64,000 nucleotides of DNA, from contig JAHWDD010000010.1 of assembly GCA_023897205.1 (NCBI GenBank), positions 1,054,001-1,118,000 of the forward strand, given 5' to 3'. The notes beneath the pieces are model-generated. The model did not search any database. It was not told where the DNA came from and worked only from the letters and a program-made list of their open reading frames with translations. Below, in pieces: positions 31,991 to 43,265 of the stretch; positions within the stretch are counted from its first letter, which is position 1; each line of letters starts with the position of its first letter. This DNA comes from Exophiala sp. HKRS030 (lineage: Eukaryota; Ascomycota; Eurotiomycetes; Chaetothyriales; Herpotrichiellaceae). Made by a program: the position numbers and the translations under genes.

Positions 31991-32895
31991 GATGAACGAT
32001 CAGGCCCTAGAGTAAGCAAAGAAACTATGACGAGGGAAGGAAGTGAGCGGCGGCGGCGGAGGAACAGGAGGAGGTTGAGGTCAGCAGTGATGACGAGGAG
32101 AGAGATTCAAATGGATTATTAGATGATCGTTTCTTTTGTCACTGTGAGTGCATGTTGAGGTCAATTCTCAAGCGTACCGTATGCCGTTGTTTCTGTAGAA
32201 CGGAGATGCGTACGGGGAGAATTGGTGATGTCATTGCTGTCTCTAGCTACGGCGGAGTATTTGGATCTCTAGGTACCTCGTATTCGCACTCGTATCCCGA
32301 TACCCCAAAAGTTGTTTCCACTCGGGGCTTATGAAATTCTTTGCAAGCAATCATTACAGCACCACCATCGACGTTGACTGCAGGGACACGATGTCTTGTA
32401 CATACAATTTGAGCCCTACGGAGCCCTATGGAGTCAATCCGTCAGGCCACACAGCAATAGATCTATTTTCCGAGATTTCAGCTTTGACTACGAGACGGCA
32501 TACACGTTCCGAAGGGTTCAACTTCGCGCGTACCCAGTGAACCCATTTCGTCTGGTGCAAAACCCACCGAAATCCCCCCATGACTACCTTTTCAGTCCTT
32601 GTCGCGTCAGCGGCAACGCCCCAAGATCTCATGCACTAGACTCGGCCATAAAGAGATGATTGGGCATACACGGGCTTTGACCGGAGACCATGTCCACATC
32701 GACTGCCATGCCCTTGGTCTGGGGAAAGGGGGTTTTCCCGAACACACACCCTTCTCCAAAACTCCACGCGAGTTGTTATATATCGACAACAAAATCTGTC
32801 GTACCCCGTTTGATTCAGTCTTTCATAGCACTCTTGTATCAATATCTTTTCTCTTCCCTTTTGATTCACTTATAAACTCCATCGTCAAGCCCTAA
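31991..32895. promoter_or_regulatory. Divergent upstream region of FUN14 gene and FAD monooxygenase
   Basis: 905 bp without a supported gene. A TTATATATC box at about 32776-32784 lies ~115 bp upstream of the monooxygenase start. Confidence 0.45.
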
Positions 32896-34841
32896 ATGGT
32901 CGATATGCCACATTCCACCATGGTAAACGGCGATAACGATGGGACTCCGCAAACCAGCCCCACGGTCGTTGAGACGCCTCTCCTGATAGCAGGTGCTGGT
33001 CCTGCCGGAGCTGCCCTGGCGTGTTTTCTCTCACATCCACCATATTCGATGACGGGCATCATGATAGCAGCTGCACCTACCACTTCAGACACTCCCAGAG
33101 CTCACATCACAAACCCTGCCGCCTTGGAATGTCTCAGAGATATCGATCTCGAAAAGACATGTCTGAGCCAAGCAGTAGAGGGTGATTGTATGATTCACAC
33201 CCGTTGGTGTCACGACATGACCGGAGAAGAATACGGTCGAATCTATTCGTGGGGCAATGACCCTAAGCGGAAGGGCGAGTACGACGCAGCCACCCCGTGC
33301 CACCATGTGGATCTTCCCCAGACGGTCTTTGAACCCATCGTGGTTCAGCGAGCGGCAGCAGAGGGCTGGGATGTTCGTTTCAAGACGAGCCTCCTCAGTT
33401 TTGAGAAGGAAGCGAATGGAAAGATTCTCAGCCGAGTTCTTGATGGCTTGACCAAGACCGAATACCTGATCAGGTCAGATTACCTGTTTGGCTGTGACGG
33501 TGCTCGAAGCCAGGTCATCAGAGAACTCAAGATTCCCTTGATCAAGAAGCCCGGACAAGGTCTTGCCCTGAACGTTCTGGTCAAGGTAGACTTGAGCGAC
33601 TTCGTCGAGGCGAGGAAGGGTAACCTTCATTGGGTGTTCCAGCCTGAACGGGAATACCCTGACTTTGCCTGGAGTGGTCTCATCCGAATGGTCAAGCCAT
33701 GGAACGAGTAAGTTGATCCACTGTCTTTTTGGCTGCACTCACTGACCTATTCCAGGTGGATGTTTATTCTTTTCCCCAAGCCTGGTGCTGAGTGGAAGGA
33801 ACCGACAATGGAGCAATACACTCAGAGATGCAGGGAGATTGTTGGCCGGGATGACCTGCCTCTGGAGGTCCTCGGTGTGTCCAAGTGGAACATCAACGAG
33901 ATTGTCGCCGAGTACTATTCAGAAGGCAACATTTTCTGCCTGGGTGATGCAGTTCACCGTCATCCTCCATTCAATGGTCTGGGATCCAACACTTGTGTTC
34001 AAGACGCATTTAACCTCGCCTGGAAGATCAAGTATGTCACCCAGGGTCTCGCCTCCCCATCAATCTTGGACAGCTTCAGCACAGAACGACAACCTGTAGG
34101 TCTAGGTGTCATCACTCGTGCAAACCAGGGTATCCGTGACCACGTTCCAGTGTGGAGAGAAATGGGTCTGATGGAAGATACGATCGAGCAGAGAATGGCC
34201 ATCTTCAACAGTCTAAAGGATGCCACGCCTGAAGCTCGCGAGAGGAGGAAAAGGGTCAACGCTGCTATCGAAGGCACGAGCCATGAGTTCCACGGTATCG
34301 GAGTGGAAATGAATCATCGATATGAATCTTCCGCTATATACCTGGAGGACGAGGTTAAGGCTGGCCGGGAAAAGCCCGAATGGCCAGAAGACCCCATTCT
34401 GCACCACAAAGTCAGCACATTCCCTGGCCATCGTCTGCCTCATGCCTGGTTGAACAAGACGCTGCCGGACAAGGAGCATACCTCGACGCTGGATCTGGCT
34501 GGTCACGGCTCATTCTGCCTGATTACTGGTATTGGAGGTGAAAAATGGATCGAAGCAGCCAAGAAAGTAGGCGGTGAGCTTGGTGTGGAAATCAATGCTT
34601 ATAGCATTGGCTGGGGACAAGAGTGGGTGGATGTATATCGTGACTGGTGAGTACAACACTACGGAATAGTTGAGCAATGTGACTGACAATCTGTTTCAGG
34701 GAGCGAAGAAGAGAAATTGAAGAGGATGGCTGCATCCTCGTGCGGCCAGATCGATTTATCGCCTGGCGGTCGATGGAAATGAATAGTGACGGTGAAGGCA
34801 AATTGCGGGAGGTACTGAAGAAGGTATTGGGACGATCATGA
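32896..34841 (+). CDS. Phenol-hydroxylase-like FAD monooxygenase
   Basis: Exons 32896-33707, 33756-34646 and 34700-34841 give 614 aa (introns 48 and 53 nt). The FAD-binding Rossmann motif is LLIAGAGPAGAALA (residues 29-42). The family motif DTPRAHITNPAALE, the DG-type motif YLFGCDGARS and the GD motif CLGDAVHRHPPFNGLGSN follow. The C-terminal thioredoxin-like region (LDLAGHGSFCLITGIGG, then CILVRPDRFIAWRS) is typical of phenol 2-monooxygenase and dichlorophenol hydroxylase relatives. It probably hydroxylates an aromatic substrate using NADPH and oxygen. The gene neighbours an MDR oxidoreductase 0.9 kb downstream. A second in-frame ATG lies at codon 4. Confidence 0.9.
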
Positions 34842-35718
34842 TGTTTTCCAGCCCTATTTGATTTGCAACTGTTGGCATTCTTGTTGTGGCGAGTTTCAGC
34901 AACACTGGTTATCTAGTTTTCTTGATTAGGATCTCGGTCATGGTTTGTTCATGTCATCTTCGAACCGGGAAAATCACATTTGGCGAATACGTGTGATAGA
35001 CCTAGATGAGACTCTTGTGTAAAGTGCCTGGGAAATTTCCCCCTGTTGCCGCCAAAATATCTGGTGGAGTTCTACAAATGGAAATATGAATGAAGACCAT
35101 ACCATGAAATCGGGGCCCCGTGTCCAGTCTTACACTAGCGATCTTTGTTGGTGATGCCCCGTATTTGTTTCATTTAAAGGGGACCAGCTCGGTATGCAAC
35201 ATAAGGAGTTAACAGCTTCTCAGAGCAGTAGTTTTCGGCTGACAGCCCATAATAGGAATCTTCACCTTCAGACCAAGTTCTACAAGGCTCGAGCGAAAAG
35301 AAAGTAATTGTTCGTTGTTGTTCACCCTGCGCGCAACGCTAACCCATTCTTGGGGGGAAAGTGTTAACGGACATTTGGTCTAAATCCGCACACTAGGGCG
35401 CAAAGGGTTAGTCTTGCGCGGTTCACCATATCAAGGATCCGTCTCTCTCCATCGATGCGAGGCCGAAAATCTCCTGCTTCTACTATACTACTTCATCATG
35501 CTCGGTCATTGTCACTGTATGCTCGGGGATACGGTCGGCGTATTGGCTCGGCTCAGACCATTAATGTCGACGTCAACCATAGTGTTTCGGGCGAGACTAC
35601 AGCTCCAGATATGGACGAGAGAAAGGGTATATATAGGTGAGTGCCGAAGGTAGGAAACAAACAAAATCGATCCATCACACAATACAGCTTTCAGGACTAC
35701 CATCCGTCAAATCAGCGA
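34842..35718. other. Intergenic 877 bp
   Basis: Contains only short open frames. It separates the FAD monooxygenase and the MDR oxidoreductase on the same strand and should hold the latter's promoter. Confidence 0.45.
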
Positions 35719-36915
35719 ATGATTCGAACCGCCATCACATCGAGTCTACCAAAAAGAACGATAATCTCGCGTGTCTTTGCTGCAAATCGATCAAGTCCCA
35801 AAGTCACGCAACCCAAGGCTCCGCCATCGACATTATCAACCTCATCAACAACTCTCCGTTCGCTGTCCCGTAACAACTCAACCATGTCTTCCGCCGGCAA
35901 CAGCGCCGCGTGGCTCGTCGAAGCCAAAGCACGCCCGTTCCAGGTCAAGCCGGCGCCGATGTGGACTCCCGAGGCGAACGAGATCCTCGTGCGCAACCAC
36001 GCCCTCGCCATCAACCCGGTCAACGGCAGCATTCAAGCCTTTGCGTGGTGGCCCATGGACTACCCGACGATTTTGGGTATGGACGTCGCGGGCGAGGTGG
36101 CGGCCGTCGGGCCCAACGTCACCCGGTTCAAGGTCGGCGACCGCGTGGCGGGTTGCGCTGTGGGGATGGCGTCGAAGCGCAACTCGGACAATGCTTTCCA
36201 ACTGTACACCATCCTCCAGACCAACATGGCCACGCCGATCCCCGACGACCTCGGCTACGAAAAGGCCTCGGTGATCCCGTTGGGTCTTTCGACGGCGGCG
36301 TGCGCCCTGTTCCAGGACTCTCACCTCCACCTGCGGTACCCGACGTCGTCGCCCGCCCAAAAGCCCACGGGTGAGACACTGTTGGTCTGGGGCGGCGCTT
36401 CCAGCGTCGGGTGCAACGCCGTCCAACTCGCCGTCGCGGCGGGCTACGAGGTCATCGCCACGGCGTCCCCCAGGAATTTCGGCCTGGTCAAGTCCCTGGG
36501 TGCGACCGAGGTGTACGACTACAACAGCCCCACGGTCCTGGAGGACCTCCTGGCGGCGTTCGGGACCCGCACCTGCGCGGGAGCGTTCGACTGCGTCGGC
36601 GCCGCGGCCTGGAAGCCCGTCGCGAGCCTGGTCGCCCAGAGTAAAGGGAACAACAAGTTCGTCGCCACCACAAAAGGAGGTTTCCCCGAACCCCCCGAGG
36701 GGGTGACCATGAAGCCCGTCTTCGGCACCACGCTCAAGGACAACGATGTCGGAAAGGCCGTGTACGAGGACTATCTGCCCAAGGCCCTGGCGAGCGGGGA
36801 GTTTGTCCCCGCCCCCGAACCCATGGTGATCGGGACCGGCCTGGACAAAATCCAAGAGGGTGTGGATTTGTTGATGAAGGGAGTCAGCGCGAAGAAGATT
36901 GTTGTTACGTTGTAA
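35719..36915 (+). CDS. Zinc-free MDR oxidoreductase with possible alternative mitochondrial start
   Basis: The medium-chain dehydrogenase/reductase core starts at ATG 35884 (MSSAGNSAAWLVEAKARPF, 343 aa). It shows ILVRNHALAINPVNG, the GroES-like segment YPTILGMDVAGEVAAVG, the nucleotide-binding motif LLVWGGASSVGCNAVQLAVA and ATASPRNFGLVKSLGATEV. No structural zinc Cys cluster is present, so it is ToxD/enoyl-reductase or quinone-oxidoreductase-like. An in-frame upstream ATG at 35719 adds 55 residues rich in Arg/Ser/Thr with almost no acids (MIRTAITSSLPKRTIISRVF onward, ending LRSLSRNNST). This looks like a mitochondrial presequence; I take 35719 as the outer start (398 aa). Third positions are very GC-rich, so a 360-aa antisense shadow frame exists. 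Confidence 0.82.
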   Translation: MIRTAITSSLPKRTIISRVFAANRSSPKVTQPKAPPSTLSTSSTTLRSLSRNNSTMSSAGNSAAWLVEAKARPFQVKPAPMWTPEANEILVRNHALAINPVNGSIQAFAWWPMDYPTILGMDVAGEVAAVGPNVTRFKVGDRVAGCAVGMASKRNSDNAFQLYTILQTNMATPIPDDLGYEKASVIPLGLSTAACALFQDSHLHLRYPTSSPAQKPTGETLLVWGGASSVGCNAVQLAVAAGYEVIATASPRNFGLVKSLGATEVYDYNSPTVLEDLLAAFGTRTCAGAFDCVGAAAWKPVASLVAQSKGNNKFVATTKGGFPEPPEGVTMKPVFGTTLKDNDVGKAVYEDYLPKALASGEFVPAPEPMVIGTGLDKIQEGVDLLMKGVSAKKIVVTL

Positions 36916-39448
36916 GTGTACGTTGTGTAATGTCCTCAAGTCAAAGTCCAGTAGTTTCAAGTAGTTTTCAACATCTATTACAAAGTGTGAACATTGTGGA
37001 ACAATATTGAGAGTCTAGGAGATTTGAAAGAGGTGCTGAATCAGCCAAGCTTCTGTTTTTTTTCCTTTTGCAATTCGATACGAATCCGAATCAGGAATAC
37101 TGTGCTATGTCCCTTAGGTAGTTCCTGTCAGCTCCTAGCGTCGTCCCTATCCGACTGACACAAAACTGTCTCGAAAAAGAAGCCCGCCTTTGTGGAGAAA
37201 AAGACCAACGATGAAAATCGGAAGGACAGCCAGAGACATTTGAATATATCTGGCAACTATGACTTTCACTCGACTAGCAGAAGGATGACCACGATCCTGG
37301 AATGGTGTCAGGAACGACTACAAGACGAGGAAGCTGGAATTGTATATTTCACTGGGGAGCAACACCAGTATCATTTGCAGTGCTGGTTTCTGGAGATGGG
37401 TATGAAAGTATCGAATTTGGAACTTTTGTTTAGTGATACGGTCCCATGTATAGATCTCCCGTCCGCGGCCTTGATGGACCGTTCCTACCTCCTCAGGGAT
37501 CGAGATATCGCATCGGGACACAATGACTCGTATAATTAGAACATAGGATGCTTAACATCACTCATAATCTCAACATTGAAGGGGCGAAACTTTGGCGAGA
37601 CATTGAAGGGCACCATAGCTTCGATATGGTGACGCTGACGAACAGTCGATGGATCATGGTAGCCTATTTTCCTTGCTGATTGTGGTTGTACTGAAGAGCC
37701 ATGTCGAAGCACGCTCAACCCCCCAGGTGCGAGTGAAAGGTACCCTCCTAGCAAGATCTTGCAGGTACACCTAGGATGTGATGGTGCTGGTTGATGTTGA
37801 CGTCGCGATGTGGGATCTAAAAGGTCATCTGAAACGTCGCCTCTCCTCTCTATACACAACTCGGACTATGGTCTCTTCGATGAATCACAATAATCCTTTC
37901 CAGCCGCACAGTCTCCTTCATATCCCCCCTGGCAGACGTCTTGAAATTGGATACCTTCGGTCCATTATCATCGTTCGGCCGAGGGTTTGCACCATCAAGG
38001 CCGATCGTACATCAGCTGTGGGATCTCAGAAAGCATGCAACCGGCATCGGCCTGGTACCCTCATTTCCACAGTGTACTATACCCGTTGAATTATGGGTCA
38101 TTGTTGAGAACATACTTCGTTTAAGCAGCCTACGACATCTGTTTCAATCAATTCGCAGTCTCCCGATCATCCAAATTACACCCAGAAGGATATCGCCCAG
38201 AGCACGGTGCGAGCCAGACATATTTCCTCAGAATTGAGCATGAGCATTTCGAAACGTCAACGCCAAAAAGAAGGAATCCTATGCTAAAATTGAACCGAGA
38301 AAAGCAACACGTCTCGACTCTCGCTTAAGTTAAGCAATATACCGACGCTCTTCAACGAAGGTTCGGGAAATCACCCGAATCGTGTGGAACGAAAGACGCA
38401 CGACTTGTAGTCGTCTATACCTCTTAGTTGGATGCTCTCCTCTTCTGTATGACAATATTATACTCTGTCCCGATGGTATGGCTACGACGAGCGAGGGAAA
38501 AGTCCTATCGACACGCCGGAAGTTATCGTGTACCTGCATTAGCGGATCAAGTGACGCCTATCGGCGACAGACTCTTTTCCTTGTGGGTGGATCTCCATCA
38601 CGTCAAAGATACGATTGGGTTGCGGCTGGTAGAGTGGCGTTTGCGATGGTGGAGATTGGACGTGAACCGTGTGGCTGGACGGTGTTTGGGGGCTGGTTGC
38701 CGGGACCAAGGTCCCTGCTCAGTGTTGCGATCAACGAAGCTGATTGCCCTCGGTATGAAGCTTTGTTTTGATGCTCTGAGAACAGACCTAGTGGCGGCGC
38801 GGAGCATCTCAAACCTGGCCACAGTCGTCTGCGGCTGCAGACGCATGCCAGTAAGAGGAACACATGTTTGTCTCCGCGCAAAAGATGATGTTGACACTCG
38901 CGTCGCCGCACCGACTCGACACTCTCCTGTTGAGTCCATATGAGAAGTGAGTAACTTCTGCTCTCACTGGGAAGATTCGTTTCACAACACTTGGGGACCT
39001 CGATCGTCGCCGCAAAAAGAGCTGGCGCGAACCATTCCATCCACCGTATTTGACTAAAAATGGGTTCCCTTGGATCTGTTTCTCCCCCACAACCACCTCA
39101 AAGTGGGTCAGAGATAGCCGAGCTCGGTCCCTGGATGACTACTATTCCCTACTGTCCACACACGTATGGCTGGTAGGCAAGCATTGTTCGGTTCCACCTC
39201 CTTCGTCATCCCCCGCCAGCCTTCTCACCTAATTGTTAGCTACTGGGACTATTCAGCCGGCCATTCGAGATATACAAGACCACTGTCGATCAAGCGTCGC
39301 GGCTTTTCTGCTGGATACGCCTCTCTCGAGGTTCATATTCAATGCTATATTAAAGCGTCCGGGTCGCACTGGTAGGTCGGGGGTGCAGCAGTCCATTTCA
39401 CCCGGAAGCTTTTTGTCCCAGCTTTTTTCGCGACGAAAACGAACGAGT
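36916..39448. other. 2.5-kb gene-poor stretch
   Basis: Open frames are short and mostly begin at non-ATG codons. The segment 38080-38170 reads IPVELWVIVENILRLSSL, faintly like an F-box, without supporting context. No transposase, reverse transcriptase or terminal repeat was seen. The last ~250 bp are probably the GH64 promoter. Confidence 0.4.
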
Positions 39449-41146
39449 ATGCCTCACGAAGCCGCGCTCCTGTCGTTATTTCTGTCGTTTTCCTTGATAC
39501 CCAGAAGCTCTGCCTTTCCATTTTCACGGCATACAGGTAATAATGGTTTCCGACCAGATTGTGCCTGGCAACCCGATTGTGATGCTCAGGCCTTCACTCC
39601 GCCGTGGTTGACCAGAACCGCCACGGCTTGGGAGGATATTACCTTGTCATCCGTTGAGGCTATTACTACCACCACTTATCCTGAAGCCCTCACCACCTCT
39701 TTTGAACCTGAAACCACCACCTATTCCCTGCCTATTACTACCTCATCTTCCGAGACCATCGTCACCACATCGTCTGTGGCCCTTACCTCCTCATCCTTTA
39801 CCACCACCTACTCTGAGCCCATCACTACCTCACCTTCTGTGCCCCTTACCTCCTCATCCTTTGAAGCTACTACTACCACCACCTATTCTGAGCCCGTTAC
39901 TACCTCACCCACTGTGCCCCTTACCACCCTATCTTTCGAGACCCTAACCACTGCCTCTGTTGAAGCCAGCACCACCATATCTTCCGGGGGTGCATCCGCT
40001 ACTGGGTTACCACTTTCTATTGACTCCCAGGGAGACGGTGTGAACGTGTACCTGACTGGCATTGACGCGAATGGCTTGCTTGTCTTATTACAGCCCGATG
40101 GCCAGTGGTACTATCCCTCATCGGGGATCTCTTCGTCAGTTCCCACCGTGATCCCGGCCGACCAGATCACAATCCCGGTACCCGGCTCGGGTCAATCAAC
40201 AAACTTGACAATGCCGACCAACGTTTCCGGGGGCAGAATATGGCTCGCTCAGGGGAGCTTGCAGTTTTCGGTCGTCCTGGCCGCCACAGGCCCGGCTTTG
40301 GTCGAGCCTTCGATTTCCGGGCCCGCGGAGAACGCCACCACCTGGGGCTTTGTGGAATTCACGTACACGGCGGATGGCATCATCTATGCGGACACCACCT
40401 ACGTCGACTTCGTCAGCATGAACTTGAAAATCACCCTGACGGGCACGGACATCGGAACGCAAACGACCCCCGGCCTGCAGCCGAACGCCATCCAGTCTCT
40501 CTGCGCGGACTTGGCATCTCAGGCGTCGACGGATGGGTACCCCTGGAACGAGCTCTGCGTCGCCGACGCCAACGGACGACCCTACCACGTCCTGGCTCCC
40601 GCCGACTACATCGACAGAACCCCGGATGCCTTTGCGGACTACTGGACATCCTACGTCGACCAAGTCTGGTCCACCTACTCCGGTCAACCCTTGATCATCA
40701 ACAGCCAATCCGGGCAGGTGGGCAACATTTCGTGCACCGTCGGCGGCGACCTCCTCACCTGCACGGCCGACAGCGGCTCGAGTGGGACGTTCGCAAAGCC
40801 TTCGGCTACGGACATCTTCAGCTGTTCGACCGGCCCGTTCGTCCTCGACTCTTCCGCCACGGACGTCCAGGCCGCGGTGGTGCCCCGCCTGTGCGCCGCC
40901 TTCAATCGTTCCACCCTCCTTCTCGACGGAGGCAACGTCCAGCCGGACGGAGTAAGTTCGAGTTCCTATTACGGTGCCCAGACCACCAATTGGTACAGCA
41001 AGCTGGTCCACCAGCTGGAGGTCAACGGCCGGGGTTATGCCTTCCCCTACGACGACGTGACGCCGGACAATGAGATGAGTGAGAATATGTCCGGCACCAT
41101 AGTTTCAACAGACCCTAAGTCATTAATAATAACAATATCGTCATGA
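39449..41146 (+). CDS. Secreted GH64-type beta-1,3-glucanase with Ser/Thr linker
   Basis: A single exon of 565 aa. ATG 39449 begins a signal peptide (MPHEAALLSLFLSFSLIPRS); the longer frame upstream starts at TTG. A linker of about 130 residues holds imperfect repeats of TYSEPITTSPSVPLTSSSFE type. The catalytic module starts near GLPLSIDSQGDGVNVYLTG and includes SGGRIWLAQGSLQFSVV, YADTTYVDFVSMNLKITLTG, IQSLCADLASQASTDGYPW, IINSQSGQVGNISCTVGGD and HQLEVNGRGYAFPYDDVTPD. These match the laminarinase-like family GH64, which cleaves beta-1,3-glucan to oligosaccharides and has a thaumatin-like fold. It is likely secreted for wall remodelling or feeding on fungal walls. Confidence 0.85.
   Translation: MPHEAALLSLFLSFSLIPRSSAFPFSRHTGNNGFRPDCAWQPDCDAQAFTPPWLTRTATAWEDITLSSVEAITTTTYPEALTTSFEPETTTYSLPITTSSSETIVTTSSVALTSSSFTTTYSEPITTSPSVPLTSSSFEATTTTTYSEPVTTSPTVPLTTLSFETLTTASVEASTTISSGGASATGLPLSIDSQGDGVNVYLTGIDANGLLVLLQPDGQWYYPSSGISSSVPTVIPADQITIPVPGSGQSTNLTMPTNVSGGRIWLAQGSLQFSVVLAATGPALVEPSISGPAENATTWGFVEFTYTADGIIYADTTYVDFVSMNLKITLTGTDIGTQTTPGLQPNAIQSLCADLASQASTDGYPWNELCVADANGRPYHVLAPADYIDRTPDAFADYWTSYVDQVWSTYSGQPLIINSQSGQVGNISCTVGGDLLTCTADSGSSGTFAKPSATDIFSCSTGPFVLDSSATDVQAAVVPRLCAAFNRSTLLLDGGNVQPDGVSSSSYYGAQTTNWYSKLVHQLEVNGRGYAFPYDDVTPDNEMSENMSGTIVSTDPKSLIITISS
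39660..39970 (+). repeat. Imperfect repeats encoding the GH64 Ser/Thr linker
   Basis: Units related to ACCTACTCTGAGCCCATCAC and ACCTCATCCTTTGA recur several times with a period near 70-75 bases. They encode Thr/Ser-rich sequence likely to be O-mannosylated. Confidence 0.7.
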
Positions 41147-41863
41147 CATCCTTTTCTTCGCCTTTTATGTGGTGCTGCGTGACTCGAGTTTTTTTTTTCG
41201 TTCTTTTTGGATCCATCCAGCCTTTCTGATTTGTAGTGTTTGTCACTTGGTACTTTGTGGTCTCTGCTATGCTTCATCGCTTCTCTCGCCATGATGGGTG
41301 CCCGTATATCTCGAAACAGCTCGCAGGGTTTTGTACTCTGTACCTCCCGAGAAGGCATGGACGACTGCGGGCGTTTAAATGGCGTCGTAGATGTAGTGAT
41401 TGTCCTGAAAAGATTAAATATTATGATTTTAGCGTGACGCGGCGGAGATGTTTTTTCTGACTGCTACATTAGCTTCGAGATATGCTTTTATATATGTACA
41501 CGGTAGCCAGACCCTTCTTCACTCATGTCTCTTCACATGGTATCGTGGAGATACTGGGAGGCATACCGGAGATTGACAGGCTCCTAGCAAAAATTAACCC
41601 GGTCTTTTCTCAGACCAGGCCCTGAAAGGGACTTGGTTTAGTTTGCGTAAGGACGTGTAGGGTTTGCGAGTTCGTTCCGCCTGTGTACTTGGTCCCGACT
41701 TTAAAGGTTTGGAGGACTTGTGCCCTTGATCTCTGGACTCATGTTCCAAAGTCGCATTCAGTGAACAAAAGATTGACTGGGGTTTCTAGATTTGAGAGCC
41801 ATCATCCGGCGCACCGTTCACCATGCAATCTCACCACGCAATCTCACCACGCAATTCAACCAA

Positions 41864-41899
<36 letters not shown>

Positions 41900-42469
41900 T
41901 TTGACTATGCTGTGATTGCTTTTTCCAAACGTTGGATTTGTGATGGTGCCAAGGGGTTTTCACCTTACTGCCTCCGTCAGTATTAATCATTGCAAAGAGA
42001 CGATTAGAACATGATCCGCACGTCAGAGTCTCGTCTACGACCTTGTCGTCATCGGTGTCGTGAGAATACTTGCAGAAGTTCTCCAGTTGTGGGAGGTGCT
42101 TGCGGATGATAGGCCAAAGTTGTCTCAGACCGGCTCGCTTGAGAGACGTGAGGCTACAGACGGTCAGTACACCACAAGGTCAAACAGTTTGGTTTCAACT
42201 TACGTTTTCGTGACACTCGGTTTGGTCGGAAGTAATGTCATGCTGCCGATGCCACTTTTCTCAAAGTTTCAACCGGGTCCGACGTCGAAGGTCATTCAGG
42301 TTCGTTCAGGTCGCACTATCTTGTTGACTGTGATAAAATCGGTCAGCAGTAAGGTCTAAAGAGAAGATAGCAATATAGAAGCCTTATCAGAAGGGCGGGG
42401 ACGACGAGAGAAAAGTGAAAGGATGAACTCAGAAGTGTACAGAACAAAAAAGACTTACTGACGATGGTA
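41147..42469. other. Intergenic, 1.3 kb, with microsatellites
   Basis: No gene supported. The stretch contains a 13-bp tandem repeat and a CT run (listed separately). Confidence 0.45.
41825..41896 (+). repeat. 13-bp tandem repeat and (CT)n microsatellite
   Basis: GCAATCTCACCAC occurs twice in tandem at 41825-41850 with a partial third copy. A pure CT run of 31 nt follows at 41866-41896. Confidence 0.9.
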
Positions 42470-42730
42470 TTGTTTGCTGACAAGGGCATCTTAACCAAGG
42501 TTCGCGATGACAATGTCTTGTCCACAGAGAGAACAACATCTCGTGTAGACTCGACTCCGATATGCGTCCACGAGACCCCTGTCCCAGTTCCGGAGATCAT
42601 CCGCAAGGTCGAAAGCTTTGCAGTATCGGTAGTGCTTCTGGGTTCAACGCTTCGATAGGACCCCAGAGACGATGTGCTTCTTCCACAGCTTTCTGTGCAT
42701 TCTCCTTGGTAAGGATTCGTCAGCAACGAA
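42470..42730 (-). pseudogene. Frameshifted coding relic, unrecognised
   Basis: After an acceptor-like TACCAAG (branch-like CTGAC upstream), one minus-strand frame reads ENAQKAVEEAHRLWGP and IEALNPEALPILQSF. One extra base later a second frame continues DLADDLRNWDRGLVDAYRS and TRCCSLCGQDIVIANLG before TAA. Both halves look protein-like and join best with a single-base frameshift near AGCTTTC. No family recognised, and no complete upstream exons found. Confidence 0.3.
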
Positions 42731-43265
42731 TGCCGCTGTTCCTAATGTTCTTCGGGAGACGAAAGTGCTCGAGATTTGCCTGCTGCAACTTTCCTTTAGA
42801 TATCATAAGATACGTACATATAGATATATACGAGCAGTGGATCAATATGAGGACGAAGCTACGATTTCCTGTCCTGGCAACAGTAAGTTTTGGACTTTTG
42901 AAAGAACAAAGAGAAGATGGAAGAATGAGAGTTGAGATGGAGGAACACAAGATAAATTGGCCTAAAATTTTGGCCGCGAATTCATGTCTCATAATAGGCA
43001 CTGCGCAAGAGTCACCAACTTTGGAAAACGGGCAGACAATTTGTGCGGAACTTGTGGCATCATAACAGTAACTTGACCTCAGATTCTCTATAAAAAGGGG
43101 GTGGTGAACTCAGGAACGCGACGTAGGAATTGTTTCTTTCTGATTGACAGGGCCAGTTCTGGCATTCAACGAGCCCAAGGTTGACGAAGGACAGAGCCGT
43201 GAAGCCAACGAGAAAATGGTTGACTCGAAAAGTTGAATGCGATTACTTCATGTGAATAACTCTAT
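42731..43265. other. Downstream region of COG1, no gene seen
   Basis: Only short open frames. It may hold upstream parts of the relic at 42470-42730. Confidence 0.4.

Noticed and set aside
35878..36960. 360-aa minus-strand open frame
   Set aside because: It lies opposite the MDR oxidoreductase, whose very GC-rich third positions remove stops from the antisense frame. No domain signature.
37941..38237. Possible F-box-like segment (IPVELWVIVENILRLSSL)
   Set aside because: Short, starts at TTG, and lacks further F-box protein context; the similarity is too weak.
38428..38943. 171-aa plus-strand ORF
   Set aside because: Non-ATG start, Arg/Cys-rich composition and comparable frames on the other strand; no domain.
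40105..41073. 322-aa plus-strand and 271-aa minus-strand frames
   Set aside because: Shadows of the GH64 catalytic region; Arg/Gly-rich composition typical of off-frame GC-rich coding sequence.
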